From positions 36,203,029-36,267,028 of the forward strand of contig OX467083.1 in NCBI GenBank assembly GCA_950106755.1: 64,000 nt of DNA, written 5' to 3'. This stretch comes from Climacium dendroides (lineage: Eukaryota; Streptophyta; Bryopsida; Hypnales; Climaciaceae). Under the pieces are notes generated by a model. The model was not told the DNA's origin and ran no database searches. It saw only the letters and a program-made list of their open reading frames with translations. Both the position numbers and the translations under genes were made by a program. Shown one piece after another: positions 24,157-36,807 of the stretch; the first letter of the stretch is position 1; each line of letters begins with the position of its first letter.

Positions 24157-25386
24157 TTTCTCTCGACACCCATCGGAAGACACACTTTAGCTTCTTTGGT
24201 AGTACTGAATTGTTAGAAGAGAAATCCAAGGTTGTCGGATGCTGAACATTATCATATTTTGATATGAAGGAAAAACTCTGGTTCCTTTCTGGATCGAGCA
24301 AGAATCAAAGAGCTTGTTAATTTAAGGTACAGCCTAACACCAAAGTCCATAGGACAATATAGAAATTACATTCCCTATTTCCAAAGTAGGCTGCTTTGAA
24401 GTACGCTATCAAAGTTCTCAAGATCTTCCAATTACGTTGCACTGAATATTCCGCAATGCACTATTTTACTTTTGCAGACTGGAAATGGAAAGTAAATGAG
24501 GATGTTGAGTGGAAGTGAACTCGCCCAAATCTGTGAGCGTCTTGGTTCCGAGGGGAAAGAAATTCTGTTGCGTTTGTCCCAGCAGGACAGGTACGTGGTG
24601 CTTCGAGTCCTTACCTGCAAACGATTGATGTACAAGGTTTCCAAAAATTGTCTGAACCCTAAAAACCTGAACTAAAAATGAGATGACCATACGTGACTTT
24701 TCCTTTGATTACCAAGATAGGCCTAGATTTAGGTTTTGCACAATCAATCCAACCATTGTGAATTCATGTACGTACTTCTCATAGTCGGCAATCTTCTATC
24801 GGCATCAACAGAACTCTTTAGAAGCTCATTGATATGCTAGCTCTCTGAGAAATGCTATCGTCATGTTTTGTTCGCGAATGTGTTGAGCACTGTCTACTCT
24901 CACTTGATCTCTCCACATTTCTGACGTAACTAAGGAAACCGTTGTGACCGTCACCAATGAATTCCAATAATTCATGTATGATAGGCTCAATGATAGGAAC
25001 GCCCTTGCCCTTGTCCATGGGAGGACAAAAAGGCCCAACTCACCATTGCAAGGTCAAATTATAACCAAAGAAAAGATTGACACTAATTTAATAATTAAAT
25101 GCTACATCAAACAAGTAGCCAAATATCAACTCACATTTATAGAAGATGTTTAGAACAAGTCATCAAACCCATCTAAACTTGAACTAGCTAATGGTATATG
25201 TATCTATTTCAAAACACCTTTACTACTAATCCATTGAGGTCTACTTTCCACAGTCTTGCATGCAAACCCAATTGATGTACATATCACCAATCTTACACTC
25301 AATGATAGTATGTCTCTCAAGCTCTGTGCATGTGTAAAGCTTTGGAGAACTTGATCATGGTCGTTGTCCCAACACTGCAACGTGAT

Positions 25387-25518
25387 GACCGGTGTCAACT
25401 CCACAAATAATTGATGACCTCCCATCCTGAGTCGGTGTCAACTCAACAAATAATCAATGACCTCCCATCCTGAGTCGGTATCAACTCAACAAATAATCAA
25501 TGACCTCCCATCCTGAGT
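25387..25518. repeat. Three 43-bp tandem units
   Basis: The unit begins ATGACCTCCCATCCTGAGTC and continues with CAACTCAACAAATAATCA. Copies begin at 25414, 25457 and 25500 (partial), preceded by a partial unit. Confidence 0.85.
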
Positions 25519-25664
25519 TGATGTATATTGCATAGTTGCACTTGTGTGAGGTTTGTCCGCCATGTGTTCCAAAATTCTACGCCGTTTGTTTGCACCCCCA
25601 TAAATTGGTAGGTGATCTTGGATGAAATGAAGGAAACTAGCAATGTCTTTTGTTTGCCCAAGCT

Positions 25665-25770
25665 AACTTGCTTGGCCATCTGGATATGACCAATCAACAT
25701 ATGCATCCTGGCAAACAAACTTGCTTGGCCATCTGGATATGACCAGTCAACATATGCATCCTTGACAATG
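25665..25770. repeat. Two 53-bp tandem units
   Basis: AACTTGCTTGGCCATCTGGA followed by TATGACCA(A/G)TCAACATATG, at 25665 and 25718, nearly identical. Confidence 0.85.
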
Positions 25771-26470
25771 GCAATAAATTGGGTGCTTGCCAACATCGAC
25801 GCCTGAACAAATGCTTGAGCTTTCGTACAAACCATGGGTTGTATGAAAGCTTGATCAGATGTTAGATCACCGATGATAGTGACAATTTCCACTCGTCCCC
25901 ATTTTGGAAAGCTTGTTGGCAGTAAGTGAAGTTCCAAAATTGTTAGTCTTTGCTTCAACAATTCTTGCACATCAACTAATTAGGTCCTCTCGAGAATCTG
26001 TAGGTGCATGTGAGACGAGATGTGAAACTTAATTGAAGTCCCTAAGGCTCACAAAATTATATAGGCACTTATGAGACTTTGAAAATAATTATGCTTTAGC
26101 ATATCTAGAAAATCTACTCCTATCGCATCCACTTCTATTGCAATGTTGGCTCCAAAATAGAAAAACTCATGATAAATGTTGCCTAATTAGCAAAAATATA
26201 TAGCATCCACCTCTACCACAATGTTGACTCCAAAATAGAGAAATTCATGATAGATGTTACTTAATTGGGAAAATAATCCCAAGTGCCTTTCTAAAGCACT
26301 TTAGTTCATGAAAGATGTTGCCACCAACCTCAATGAGGTCTTCCAATCTCCAATGGCCGGAATTGAAGTATGAAAATCCCTAAACACACTCACCTAAAAT
26401 TCCCATGATACCTATTTAACTCATGAGTCCAAGTTAAAAGTTAATTTTGAATTTTTAGAATGTTAAATTA

Positions 26471-26708
26471 CACTATAAGAAACCTACGTTTTAGGTGACG
26501 AGTTCAATTTCTTTAAACGGATTTTAGGTGATGTCAAGGTGACATCCAATGCAACAATTCCATATTTTTATGTCAACATTGATGTTACGTTGGACATTTT
26601 TGTTGACATAAAAATATGGAGTTATTGCATTGGACGTCACCTCGACATCATCTAAAATCTCTTTAAAAAAATTGAACTCATCACCTAAAACGCGGGTTTC
26701 TTATAGTG
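26471..26708. mobile_element. CACTA-type foldback MITE, 238 bp
   Basis: The ends are CACTATAAGAAACC and GGTTTCTTATAGTG. A 3-bp TTA duplication flanks it (26468-26470 and 26709-26711). Almost the whole element is an inverted repeat with some divergence between arms, for example TTTTAGGTGACGAGTTCAAT against TTTTAGGTGATGAGTTCAAT on the opposite strand. Non-coding. Confidence 0.88.
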
Positions 26709-26711
26709 TTA

Positions 26712-28643
26712 GGTTTTTACGTCAACTCATGTGAGCTGAAATTTTATGTCAAAAACTGAAAGCACTCCCCAAAACTCCCAAAATCCTCTAAAACACCTCC
26801 ATAATCACCCTCCATGATCACCCTATAAATGCTTCTACCCCATAGGCTTCAAATTTAAAAGTCAAATTTGAGTTTTGAAAGACCCAAATGTGCTTTTAGG
26901 GCAATTCAAGTGTGCTGGTATTTTATGTTATTACCTCAATTAAAACCCACTAATCTCACAAATCACTATAGTCCCAAACTCCCTCCAAAATACTCCTTGG
27001 TTGCTCCCTAACTGATGGAGCTCATTTTTGAGGTCAAATTCAAGGTTTGGGGGCCTCTAAGTGGATTTTTCATCCCTAATTAGTGAGCTGAAATTTTAAA
27101 ATGGGGCTAATTTTTCTCCATTTGACAAGTTTTTCTTGCCCAAGTCGCGCACATACCAATTAACACTTAATTTTCTATGTTTAAGCTTCAAAGAAAAGTT
27201 TAAGCTTTAAATTTATTTACTTATTTATTTTAGAAATTAGTGAATTAATATTAATTAAATTTTGATTAATCTTAATTAATCATTACATAATTTGATAAAT
27301 TTCCTTAACTAAAGCTAATCTTTTAATTAATTTGAAAAAAAACAATACACATTGGTAGAAACAAGCATTTGACCTTAGCCGAATGACGTGGCATCCCATC
27401 ACATTTGCTACACCAACTATAACGCTTGCTCTACCACGTCAGCACATTAGAGGCGTCTCCTAGCATCCCCTCCAATGACTTTCAACTCGTCATTGCCAAT
27501 TACCTCAGGCAATCCCATTGCAACAACATTGATGCCATTTTAGTGCGTTCCTACAGGTTTCTTTTGGTGCTTGGATGACCTTCCTTTAAGATGGTGCAAT
27601 CTACAACTTGTCCTACCAAGTTAGATGTCATTGATAAGATTGACATCTTCTTGCATCCTAATCAACAACATGCTCAACTTGAACACCCAAGCTCCAGTCT
27701 ACCACAACTTGAGTCAAAGCTACACCCATGACTCTTCAAAACAAAAGTTTCAAACACTTGCTACTTTGGAATCACGTTGAGAATGGCAAATGTAATACAA
27801 ATCTCAACTACCAACTAGCAATGTTGTAGAATAATAGCAACTAGGCTTCCACTTAATAAGTTGAAGACACAAAATGAAATTGGAGATGACGATGGGAACT
27901 ATCTAATTCCCAAAATGATCTGAACATTAGAGGAAGTATAAAACTTGATGTTTGACTAGGCTTGGTTGGATTGAGCTAAATTTATGTAGGTATAAAAAGT
28001 TCAAAGTAAATAACCAAGTACCAAAAATGGATTGTACTTTTATCTATGAAATATATAAATTTGGTCATTCATATAAACTCCATGGTTGTTGGAAGCTCAA
28101 TCAATTCAAACCAAGCTAAATATGTAGGTATGAAAAGTCATGGCAAACAAGATAAGTTCATCTTAGAGGTATTATAAATTCTTTGTCCGTTTAACTTAAC
28201 TTGAGCTCAAAGGAAAGAGCTTTAGATGGGCATTGAATTCAATTGGAGTTAGAATGGATTTGATCTAAATTATAGATGTTTTGATTAAAAACTTATAATA
28301 TCTAAGCCAAATAGATACAATCAATCAAGTCAAATTGATGCAGCTATTTGAAGTTGGCTAGATAAACATAGTTTTTAAGCTAATGATATAGTCTTTGAGC
28401 TAAAAAGATATACAATGTATTACACTTGAATAAGAAAGGGCACAAATTTACATAACTATCAAAATGTTTTTGGTATTCCTTCTACCAATGCCAAAAGTAA
28501 TAGTTTCTTGCAATTGCATTCATTAGCTTGCAATGCAAAACTCACAAAAATTGATACAACTAAAATAATGCAACCTAAAATAATCCACAAAATGCACATC
28601 TACATTAATTCTTCACTTCCTCTTCACTTCCTCTAAAGAGGTA
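26712..28643. other. AT-rich spacer
   Basis: No gene seen. A slightly more GC-balanced island at about 27360-27560 has short Cys/His/Thr-coding frames but no recognisable product. Confidence 0.5.
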
Positions 28644-29414
28644 CACTAATGATGATATTTAGTGTCTTGTACACTAAATACGAAGGCATACACTAAATAT
28701 CATTAAGCCTACTAAAGTAAGTAAATTTCTAACACTAAATGTACTGTATGGTAAATCTGAAACATGAAGAGTGGCCGTTTTCCGTCCCCTCCTGAAATGT
28801 TGTAACTTTTGCATCAAAGGTCCAAATTTGATAAAAATTTGTTGGGAAAGTTGCGCCTTGTCTTCTAGTTTGTGTGGTAAAAGTTTTAGATCAATCCATA
28901 ACCTAATGAATTTTGGGCAGCCAATCAAAGTTTGCACGTTCTCATTGAGTTCAGAAACTGCACTTTAGGGCTGCAACTTCGGGGGCTTGTATCTCTTTCA
29001 TCCAAGGTCCAAATTCAATAAAATTTGTTGGGTTTTCTTCCCCTTGAAGTCTAGTTACTGTGGTAAAATTTTCATGTCAATCCAAGTTGTTATGAATTTT
29101 TGGGAGCAATTCGAAGTTCAAAATCCTGCTATTTTTGGAGAACAGTAAACATCGGAGACTCGTATCTTCTTCATACAAAGTCCATTTTCAATAATTTTTT
29201 TGGAAAAGTTGCGCATAATAGTCTAGTTTGTGTGGCTAAAATTTCATATCAATCAAACAAGTTATGAGTGACTGAGAAGCATTCTAGTAGAAGGAGTTTT
29301 AGCAATTTTGAAGTGAAGTCCAACACTAATTCTTCTAAAGTTCAGATTTAGTGTTATGGTTGGTAGGGTGGTAAAACACTAATTGTAATCAAACACTAAA
29401 TATCATCATTAGTG
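28644..29414. mobile_element. TIR element with three diverged internal units
   Basis: The ends CACTAATGATGATATTTAGTGT and its reverse complement form terminal repeats, with TA on both sides. Internal copies of ACACTAAATATCATTA lie near the left end. The body holds three diverged units of about 170 bp, each with the order 'GTAxCTTxTxCATxxAAGGTCC ... GTTGGGAAAGTTGCGCxT ... TCTAGTTTGTGTGG'. One more such unit, inverted, is at about 33735-33893. The CACTA-like first bases suggest that superfamily, but the flanking duplication looks like TA rather than 3 bp, so the class is open. Confidence 0.6.
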
Positions 29415-29589
29415 TAGCCTACTAATCAAGCAACAAAAAGTTGTTGCTACCCAAGGATAGAATATGGTAGGAAATGCTTAGCCCCACTTGTCTACTACTT
29501 CAACTTATTGATTTTTTCTTAAATTTCTAAGGAAAAAGGTCATTGAAGTGGTGAAGCTATTTTTGCTTCTAAGAATTTGTAAAATATAT

Positions 29590-30145
29590 TGTTTTAACCT
29601 CCAAAGGATCAAACAACACTTTTTGGCAATACAGAAATTTTGGACAACTCACCAAGAACAAAATTTTTATTTCTTCTATGAAATTTTCACACAACATGTG
29701 ATCAAGGAGTAGCTTTAAGACACAACAATTTTCCTAAATTTTGACTAGATGGTTAAAAAATTGTTGTATGATATATATAGCTTCTTTCTCAACTCAAGCA
29801 AACTAAAGAGAAAAATCATTTTTTTAAGAAACAAAAATTTGAAATTGGTTTTCTAGATATAGAAAATTTTGAATCATTCTATTTTAATTAATGAAATGAA
29901 AGTTATGAGGAGTTTTAGTTTGCAAGTAATTATGGAATCTCTACTCTAAAATAAAGTTTGAAGTCCTTTATTTAACTCAATTTTCAATATTTTTGGAAAA
30001 AAATAGAATCATATGATGTATTTTGTTTATTGTAACATTTCAATCATTGAGATTGTTATTTTTCATTTCCATAACAAATTCTTAACAATATAGTATATTC
30101 ATTCTCTACTTCATTCTACTTACTATTTTTTTCAAGCATGAATAT
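29590..30145 (+). repeat. Direct repeat, copy A
   Basis: A segment of about 550 bp, diverged but colinear with 31285-31880. Matching blocks include AAAGGATCAAAC, TTTTGGCAATA, TCACACAACAT, ACATGGTTAAAAA/AGATGGTTAAAAA, TTAGTTTGCA, TTTATTTAACTCAATTTT and TTCTACTTACT. Confidence 0.7.
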
Positions 30146-31284
30146 TATTTATTTTCTTAAAATTTTGATAGGGTTTTTCATTCATAAAATTTTAAGAGGG
30201 TGTACTCTAATAAGTTAACTAAAGGACCATATGGTTGGATTTGCTAAAAAATAAATATAGATGAAGATTTTAACCTTGCTTTGAAGACTAGTATTATGAA
30301 GCAATTTTGAGATTTTAGACATGAAAGAACTTGAGGGGCTAAATAAAATAAAATTTTGTGGGATATGCTCAATGAAAATATTATTTGTTTGTATCTTGCA
30401 TACAGATGTGAAATGCTAATTCTGATAATCTATCTCCTTCATAAGATGATTGTTGAACAAACTTAGCATTGAAATTTTTAATATGATTATAATCTAATGT
30501 AGTCTTCACCTCAAGTGTGAAAAATTTTGTATTATATTTACAAGTGGAAAATTCCAATTTAAGTTTCTTTTTTGGATTTTCGTTTATCAACATATAATTG
30601 ACCTCTATGTGCATTAATACACAAGTAAACATTGAATATTCAAATTTGACATGAATATTTTGAAAACATAATGGTTATAATAATTTAATTCATTGAAATT
30701 ATTAATTTACACATTAAAAAATTTGTAAATGAATATATACCTACATATAAAATTTTAATTTTAATAATAACCAATCATTTCTAAAACTACAGAGTTTTAG
30801 AAATTGTCCATTAATGTACGAAAAAAAAAATGAATGTGGTTGACAATAATGACTTTTGGTTAAATTGATTTAGCTTTTTAATCATTCATAGATAAATTGG
30901 TGCAAAACTTAGTTGAAGTCCAAAAATGAAATTTGAATTTTATATACAAAACTTTTCTAAGGTCAAAGTGGAACTAATTTATTTTTTAATGGTGTGCCCT
31001 AATTCCAATGTCTTCTTTTTGGAACTATGTGCAACAAGGACCTAATTTTTCTTTGGAATTATTAGGGTATCTTTTGGAGAGTACATTTGGAATTGAGTTA
31101 TCAAACATGTAGTATCCCCATAAGCAACAACCCCCTTCACTTCAAGCAATGCACTCCATCCATTAAGGTGAGCCCCCCAAATGCACCATTGCCCCTAAAA
31201 TTGTCATCATCACCCCATTTTACATCTCCAAAATCAATATGTATCTATGTAGAAGAAATGATTTTAGAACCTCTACCAATAAGA

Positions 31285-31880
31285 ACTTTAATCCCTAAAG
31301 GATCAAACTATGTTTTTTTTGGCAATATAGCAATTTGGGGCAACTCACTACATATAAAATTTTCATTTTTTTTCTTTGAAATTTCTCACACAACATATGC
31401 CCAAAGAGTGGCTTTAAAGTCCAAAGATTTTCATAACTTTCAACTACATGGTTAAAAAGTTATTGTATGATATGTAGTTCTCAATAATGGGCAAGTAGTT
31501 CAGGCAACAAAAAAACTTCTTTACAAATCAATTTTTTTACAAATAAAAATTTGAAATTTTTTCTCTAAATTTATATATATATATGGAAAACTTTGAACCA
31601 TTCCACTTTGATTTATGACATGAAAGTTAGGAGAAGTTTTAGTTTGCAGGTAATTATGAACTCTTTTATTTAACTCAATTTTTAATATTTTTGGAAAAAA
31701 TAAAACATTAGGTGTACATTGTTTATTACAACATTACAACCATTTGAATTGTCATTTTTCAAATCTATAACTAAATTCTTGACAATTTAGTATTTTGAAT
31801 CATTCTCTACTTCCTTCTACTTACTTTTTTTTCCCTATGTGTTGTATAATTCCAAATGACCTAAAATTTTTCAAGCATGT
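31285..31880 (+). repeat. Direct repeat, copy B
   Basis: Colinear partner of 29590-30145, about 1.7 kb downstream. The 122-codon plus frame at 31087-31455 covers its beginning and is not preserved in copy A, so it is not called as a gene. Confidence 0.7.
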
Positions 31881-31914
31881 AGCCAACTTGCTTCGAAGAA
31901 TGAATCCAAAGAGT

Positions 31915-32270
31915 TTAAGGTCTGTTGCCCTTGATTTTAGAGGCCGAAACTTTGAGTGGCCATGAAAGATGGAAAAAATGTTAATTTTATTTTAATATTG
32001 GAGAGAATGTGAAATTTTATTAGCTTTTTAAAAAGTTATCATTCGATGTGATTGGAGCATTTATGAATGAGTTGTGAGTGTAGGAGTGAAGAAGGGTCTG
32101 CTGCCCTCACTTTTAGAGGCCGAAAATTTGAACGACTATAGAAATTGGTTAGAGTGTTGAAATGAGTTGAAATTTGGAGGAAGTATAGAAAAATTGTATT
32201 AACTTTTCAAAGAGCTATCACTCATTCCATTTGGAGTTGTGAAGCAGTGGTGGTGTTCATTCAAAGTTCA
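31915..32270. repeat. Two diverged 176-bp tandem units
   Basis: TCTGTTGCCC...TTTTAGAGGCCGAAA at 31921 recurs as TCTGCTGCCC...TTTTAGAGGCCGAAA at 32097, with colinear sequence after each. Confidence 0.75.
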
Positions 32271-32365
32271 GCTTTAAATTTGGAGTTAGGGTGGAGTTTT
32301 GAAGTGAAGATTTGAAGTTGAAGTTGAAGTTTAAAGACATGAAGATTGAAGATTCATGTATTGTG

Positions 32366-32490
32366 GCTTATGGCTTGTTATTCCTAGCCGGATTTGGAAG
32401 CTTGTTGTCTTTCTATTGCTATTCTTAGCCGAATTTGGAGGCTTGTTGTCTTTCTATTGTTATTCTTAGCCGGTTTTGGAGGCTTATTGT
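32366..32490. repeat. 41-bp tandem units within an LTR-like region
   Basis: About three units of GCTTGTTGTCTTTCTATTGC followed by TATTCTTAGCCG(A/G). They lie in a more GC-balanced segment (32300-32975) that may be an LTR or other retroelement remnant. Confidence 0.75.
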
Positions 32491-32779
32491 TTTCTTTTCA
32501 GCATCGTAAACCAATTGCAGGCTTTGTGAGTATCCAATATTAGCCCCGTTTTGTGTTTGTGGCGATGAAGTGGGATTGATCACCCACATGGTCGATCTTA
32601 TTTGTTATTCCCACTAGTGAAAGGTGCTTCTTGGTCACCGTGGGTTTGAAGTTTAGGAGCCAATCCTTCGGACGGTCAACTCATGTTTTGGCCGTCCCAT
32701 TTTATCCGTCCAAAGCCATGGGTTCTTATCACCTTATCCTTACCCTTACCTTTATAGAGCCACCACAAGATAGGCCAAC

Positions 32780-32975
32780 GGGGAAGAGTTTGAAGATTGA
32801 AGACTAGAAGATTCAATGATCGTATACAAGATTTGAAGACCAAGTTCAAAGATTCACGAATGACAATAAATTTTGTTGTCCTACAAAATCTTTCATTCCT
32901 AAACCATATCTAATTGCAGCCAGAATCCTTGTGATTTTCCAAGGCAAACTGCTCTCAACATAACAACATTCCACA
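32780..32975 (+). repeat. Dispersed repeat shared with the right end of the window
   Basis: GTTTGAAGATTGAAGACTAG ... TTGCAGCCAGAATCCTTGTG ... CTCTCAACA. The reverse complement of 63835-64000 has the same order (AAGACTTAAAGACTAGAAGA ... TTGCAGCCAGAATCTCCGTG ... CTCTCAACA). Ending in CA, it could be the 3' end of an LTR. Confidence 0.6.
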
Positions 32976-33734
32976 AGATCCTATGGTTATATGTATCTTA
33001 ATTTTGTTTTTTTTAAATTTGGTACTTGTATTAGAAATGGTAGTTCCAGAGCATTTTTGGTGAAACATAGTCAAAAACCTTTGGGGATTAAGCCTACATA
33101 GCTTTTACATAGGATATCTAAATGCCACATTCTTTGGTGTGTTGAAACCTCCTTTTGCTTTCCAGTAAGAAAATCAAGAAAATCAATGAAAAATTGATGA
33201 GGCTAATAAAAGTAATTAGGCACAAAAGCAAAAAGTAACATTTTGCGAGGTGCACATCACAGAATATTGTAAATGATTAGTTTTAGCTTGAGGCCTTTTG
33301 GGGTTCAAAAACATCATTGCTTTTGAAGTGTTATAGATCTATATGTCACTAAGGTATAGAAATCTCAACCATACAATCTTGTAGTTTATATATTGTAACT
33401 GATATAAATAAAATTTGAAGTCATTCGGACACGTAGATTGCAAAATTATAATATTTTAGTGTTGAAAAAGGTCATAATGAAATTTTCCTAGCAACACATT
33501 TGGAGGTGAAATTCAATTTCTAAACCTACTCAAATGAAAAAACTTTAAACTATATAGTGATTCAAAACCAACACACAAATGCATTGGTGAAAGAAAATAT
33601 CATTAAATTGATTCATTGTGTTTGCAATATGGCTTGGAAATGTCAAATCATAGCAAGAAAAGCTGCAAAAAAACACAACTAATTCAAATTTTATGATTGC
33701 ATTCAAATTGAATGCAAATTGAATGCAAATTGAA

Positions 33735-33893
33735 CCTCTGGACTTTGATTGGCTTACAAAAAATTAGTATATCTTCGATTGATCTGAAAATTTTACCATG
33801 CAAACTAGAAAAAAGAGCGCAATTTTTCCAAAAAGTTTTGTTGAATTCAAACATTCGATGCAAAAGTTACAGCACTTTGAATTAGACTTGAAA
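33735..33893 (-). repeat. Inverted copy of the 28.8-29.3 kb internal unit
   Basis: Its reverse complement reads TGTAACTTTTGCATC... GGAAAAATTGCGC... CTAGTTTGCATGGTAAAA... and ends in the GGCTTACAAAA side, matching the first internal unit of the element at 28644-29414. Confidence 0.65.
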
Positions 33894-36807
33894 CTGTGTG
33901 AGGACACTTTTGGTCTCCTGGGACATTTAGGAGGTACCATCATGAGTAGATGAATGCCATGTCAAGAATGTGTGTTGATACTACAAGTTTGTTTGTGGTT
34001 GGTAAGCCAGAATGAAAGCAAGCTGTGTAGCGGCAGGGGTCTCATTTGTAATCAGTTTGTCTGGTCTAGAAACTGCACTACATAATATAGCCTTGTAACT
34101 AACAGTCTACAACGTAGCATTAGGAGCAGTGAGGGTGTTACTTTGATCATGACTCCTCTCTCTCTCTTTCGCCTCTTAGGGTCTTGCTCATTGTTCCTCA
34201 CTCTTTTTGTCAACTACTTCAGGTACGTACCTAAGTTACACAGCTTTCAATCATCATTAGTATAAAGTTGGAAAGTGGGTACCTACAAAACCACCACTTT
34301 TGGCTACTATGCCTAGTTATTATTTATAGGATCCATTGATTTTTGTGTTGGCAAGTGAAAGGAGGTTCTATCGTACCAATGAAGGTGGCATTTGGATATA
34401 GCATGCATAAGTTATAAAGGGTCTAAGTTTTTGTTGGTAGAGGTTTTAAAATTGTTTCGTTCATATATTAGGTACATATTGGTTTGGGAGATGTACCCAG
34501 GGTGATGATGGCAATTTTAATAGTATACAATTTGGATATACCCACCTTATTAGTTATTGCTTATAAGGAATTTTTTTTTGGTTTACAAATGTTTGGTTAT
34601 GGAAACTACACCTAAAGCATTATGAATAAGCTCCCGAGGTACAATGAGCATGAGATAGAACTTTAGGGATAAGTTTTGTACATTGGCATATCCATTTGAA
34701 GCAAAATGCAAGTGGTTCTGCAATTTGAAAGTCAATGCTAAAAGTTATCCTTTGAGAGAATAGGCAAATCCATTGTTTTGCCACTGACATTATTTTGGGA
34801 AGAATGTTTTTTGAATTGTGTAGGCACTTCAATGTCAATCCTGAGACTCTTGATTCTTGAACTTGGTTTGCATTGTCAAAAAAATTAGATGGTAGATAAA
34901 TTTGAGCAAGGAAGTTTCACACAACCATTATTGCCTAATTGAAGTTAATCACTAATGAAATTGCAAACAACTGATCAACACCAACACATCACTCATAGAA
35001 CTACAATACACATAAATTAGTACAGCAAGTTGAAGTGAGTCAAATTTGGTCAACAACTAGCATAAGCCATTGATCATTACATTCAAAATAATGTAAAAAA
35101 TGAACAACATACTACTACAATAAAGATAGTGGAACAATATGATCCATTGTATTATATACCTATCATTGTTATTAACTGATGCTTTTCTTATAAATAATAG
35201 TATCCATGGCATTCTCACTTAAATATTTCTTATATATTAGATATTTCAAGTACTAATAAATGAAAATATTTTCAAAATATAATAAAATAGAAATATAAAA
35301 ATATACTATACAAATAATATTACTAATAGATACTATTATAACTATTAGAATATTGTATAGAAGAGTGTTTATAGGAGCATACACTTTGAAAATAGGCACA
35401 ATTGTTTTTAGAATAGGAACAACATTTGGGATATAATAATCTTAATTTGCAAATTCAACCTTCCACCACCACTACTTTGTGATACCAAGTTTTTGAGGTG
35501 ATATCCCTTCTAGAATACTTCAAAGGAATTTAAGGTTAAATGTAGTGATTGCATAATAATTCTTAAGTGACTCTTGGCAATATGTTAGTTTATTTTCATA
35601 TGATTCTATGGCAAGCCCCAACACTAGCAAACTCACCACCTTTACCATTCTTCCCATGCCCATGGCAAAATACAAACAAGGCTTTGATATCGCAACAAAC
35701 CGTGACAACAATATATTTGGTAATTGGGACAAAGACAATTCAAAATCACCTTTACACTCCTTTGAGTCCATACCTGACCACTGTCCAATTTGACATTCTA
35801 CTTGTGACTCTACATAAAACACAACAAATTATACTAACACTTTATAAAAGCTCACCACTACATACCATTAATAGCTATTCATGAGCTATTTTCCTCTACA
35901 TGCTACCAATACTCTTAAACCACCAATGCTTTCACATTATCATCTCTTCATACCTCATATATAAAATACACAAGAAACTCAACAAAAATATTATGATATC
36001 CAATCTCATTATCTCTAACTAAAAATATAGACCTCATATACCACAAAATCTATTGTTTAATAGAAGTATGTAGTTCATGAGTTATTTGCATATACTTTTT
36101 GAATGATCTTGAATGAACTAATTCTTCATGTATACCAATTCATGGAACAATCACAATTATTTTTCTTTTTGATTCTATGACAAGTTAAGAATGAAATCCA
36201 ATTAAAATTAAGTTGGCACTATTTGTTAAGAAAATTTTAGGCCCCAATCCACATGTAGAGGAAGGCAATAGAACCTGCCAATAGCATAATTTTTAACATC
36301 AACATTTTTATTTGAGCTTTTCCATCTCTACGAATCCTAAAAAGACATTTTTCCCCTTAGTATGTACATGGTTAGAGGTTTGGGTTGTTATTAAGGACTC
36401 GACACTTGATTTTTGGCTATTAAGTATTATATTCTCATTACTTTGATAATAGGGTACATCCTTGAAAGAATGTAAAGAGACCCAATAAGGATTCAAGAAT
36501 GTTACTTAGAGGGTGGAAATTAGGTGCCAATAGATGGATGTTATGGGTGCCAATGGTGGCATACAATATCTATGAGTTGGAGTCCACCCAAAAAATTTTG
36601 CCACCTAATACTAAACTTCTTGGTGCCAAACTCTCACTCATTATCATTTATTAAATTTTAATTAGAATTCTACAAGAAAAAATTCTATAATGCCACCTAA
36701 TAATAAACTAAAATAGATAAATACAACTAAAAAAATCAAAATAATTAGAAATCTCTTCTTGAAAAACAAGAACTATAGCAATGAAAATTAGAGTGAATTC
36801 TTAAGTA
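33894..36807. other. AT-rich stretch; possible LTR-like piece near 33.9-34.3 kb
   Basis: The segment 33938-34221 is more GC-balanced, has a CT-rich run (CTCTCTCTCTCTTTC) and is bordered by GGTAC on both sides (33933-33937 and 34222-34226). It may be a solo LTR or SINE-like insertion, but the ends are not TG...CA. The rest holds only short frames open on both strands (for example around 35520-35880), none recognised. Confidence 0.3.

Larger units (their letters stand above)
23147..24817. other. Spacer with hairpin and microsatellite
   Basis: No recognisable gene. It includes a CA/TA microsatellite at 23579-23626 and a 21-bp perfect hairpin at 24097-24147. The short frame at 23683-23874 is open on both strands and matches nothing known. 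Confidence 0.5.
24818..26300 (-). pseudogene. Decayed coding-like segment with tandem duplications
   Basis: The minus strand holds open pieces of 66-157 codons (for example 25970-25497, starting MQELLKQRLTILELHLL), separated by stops. Three tandem duplications lie within it: three 43-bp units (25387-25518), two 53-bp units (25665-25770) and two diverged 78-bp units (26126-26281). No protein family was recognised. It may be an old retroelement gag-like region or a dead gene; the assignment is open. Confidence 0.25.

Noticed and set aside
31087..31455. 122-codon plus frame
   Set aside because: It lies partly in a direct repeat whose other copy does not keep the frame.
33938..34221. Solo LTR or SINE bounded by GGTAC
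   Set aside because: Ends are not TG...CA and no second copy was found in the window; kept only as a remark.
35520..35884. Overlapping 100- and 105-codon frames on opposite strands
   Set aside because: Neither is recognisable and both being open suggests chance.
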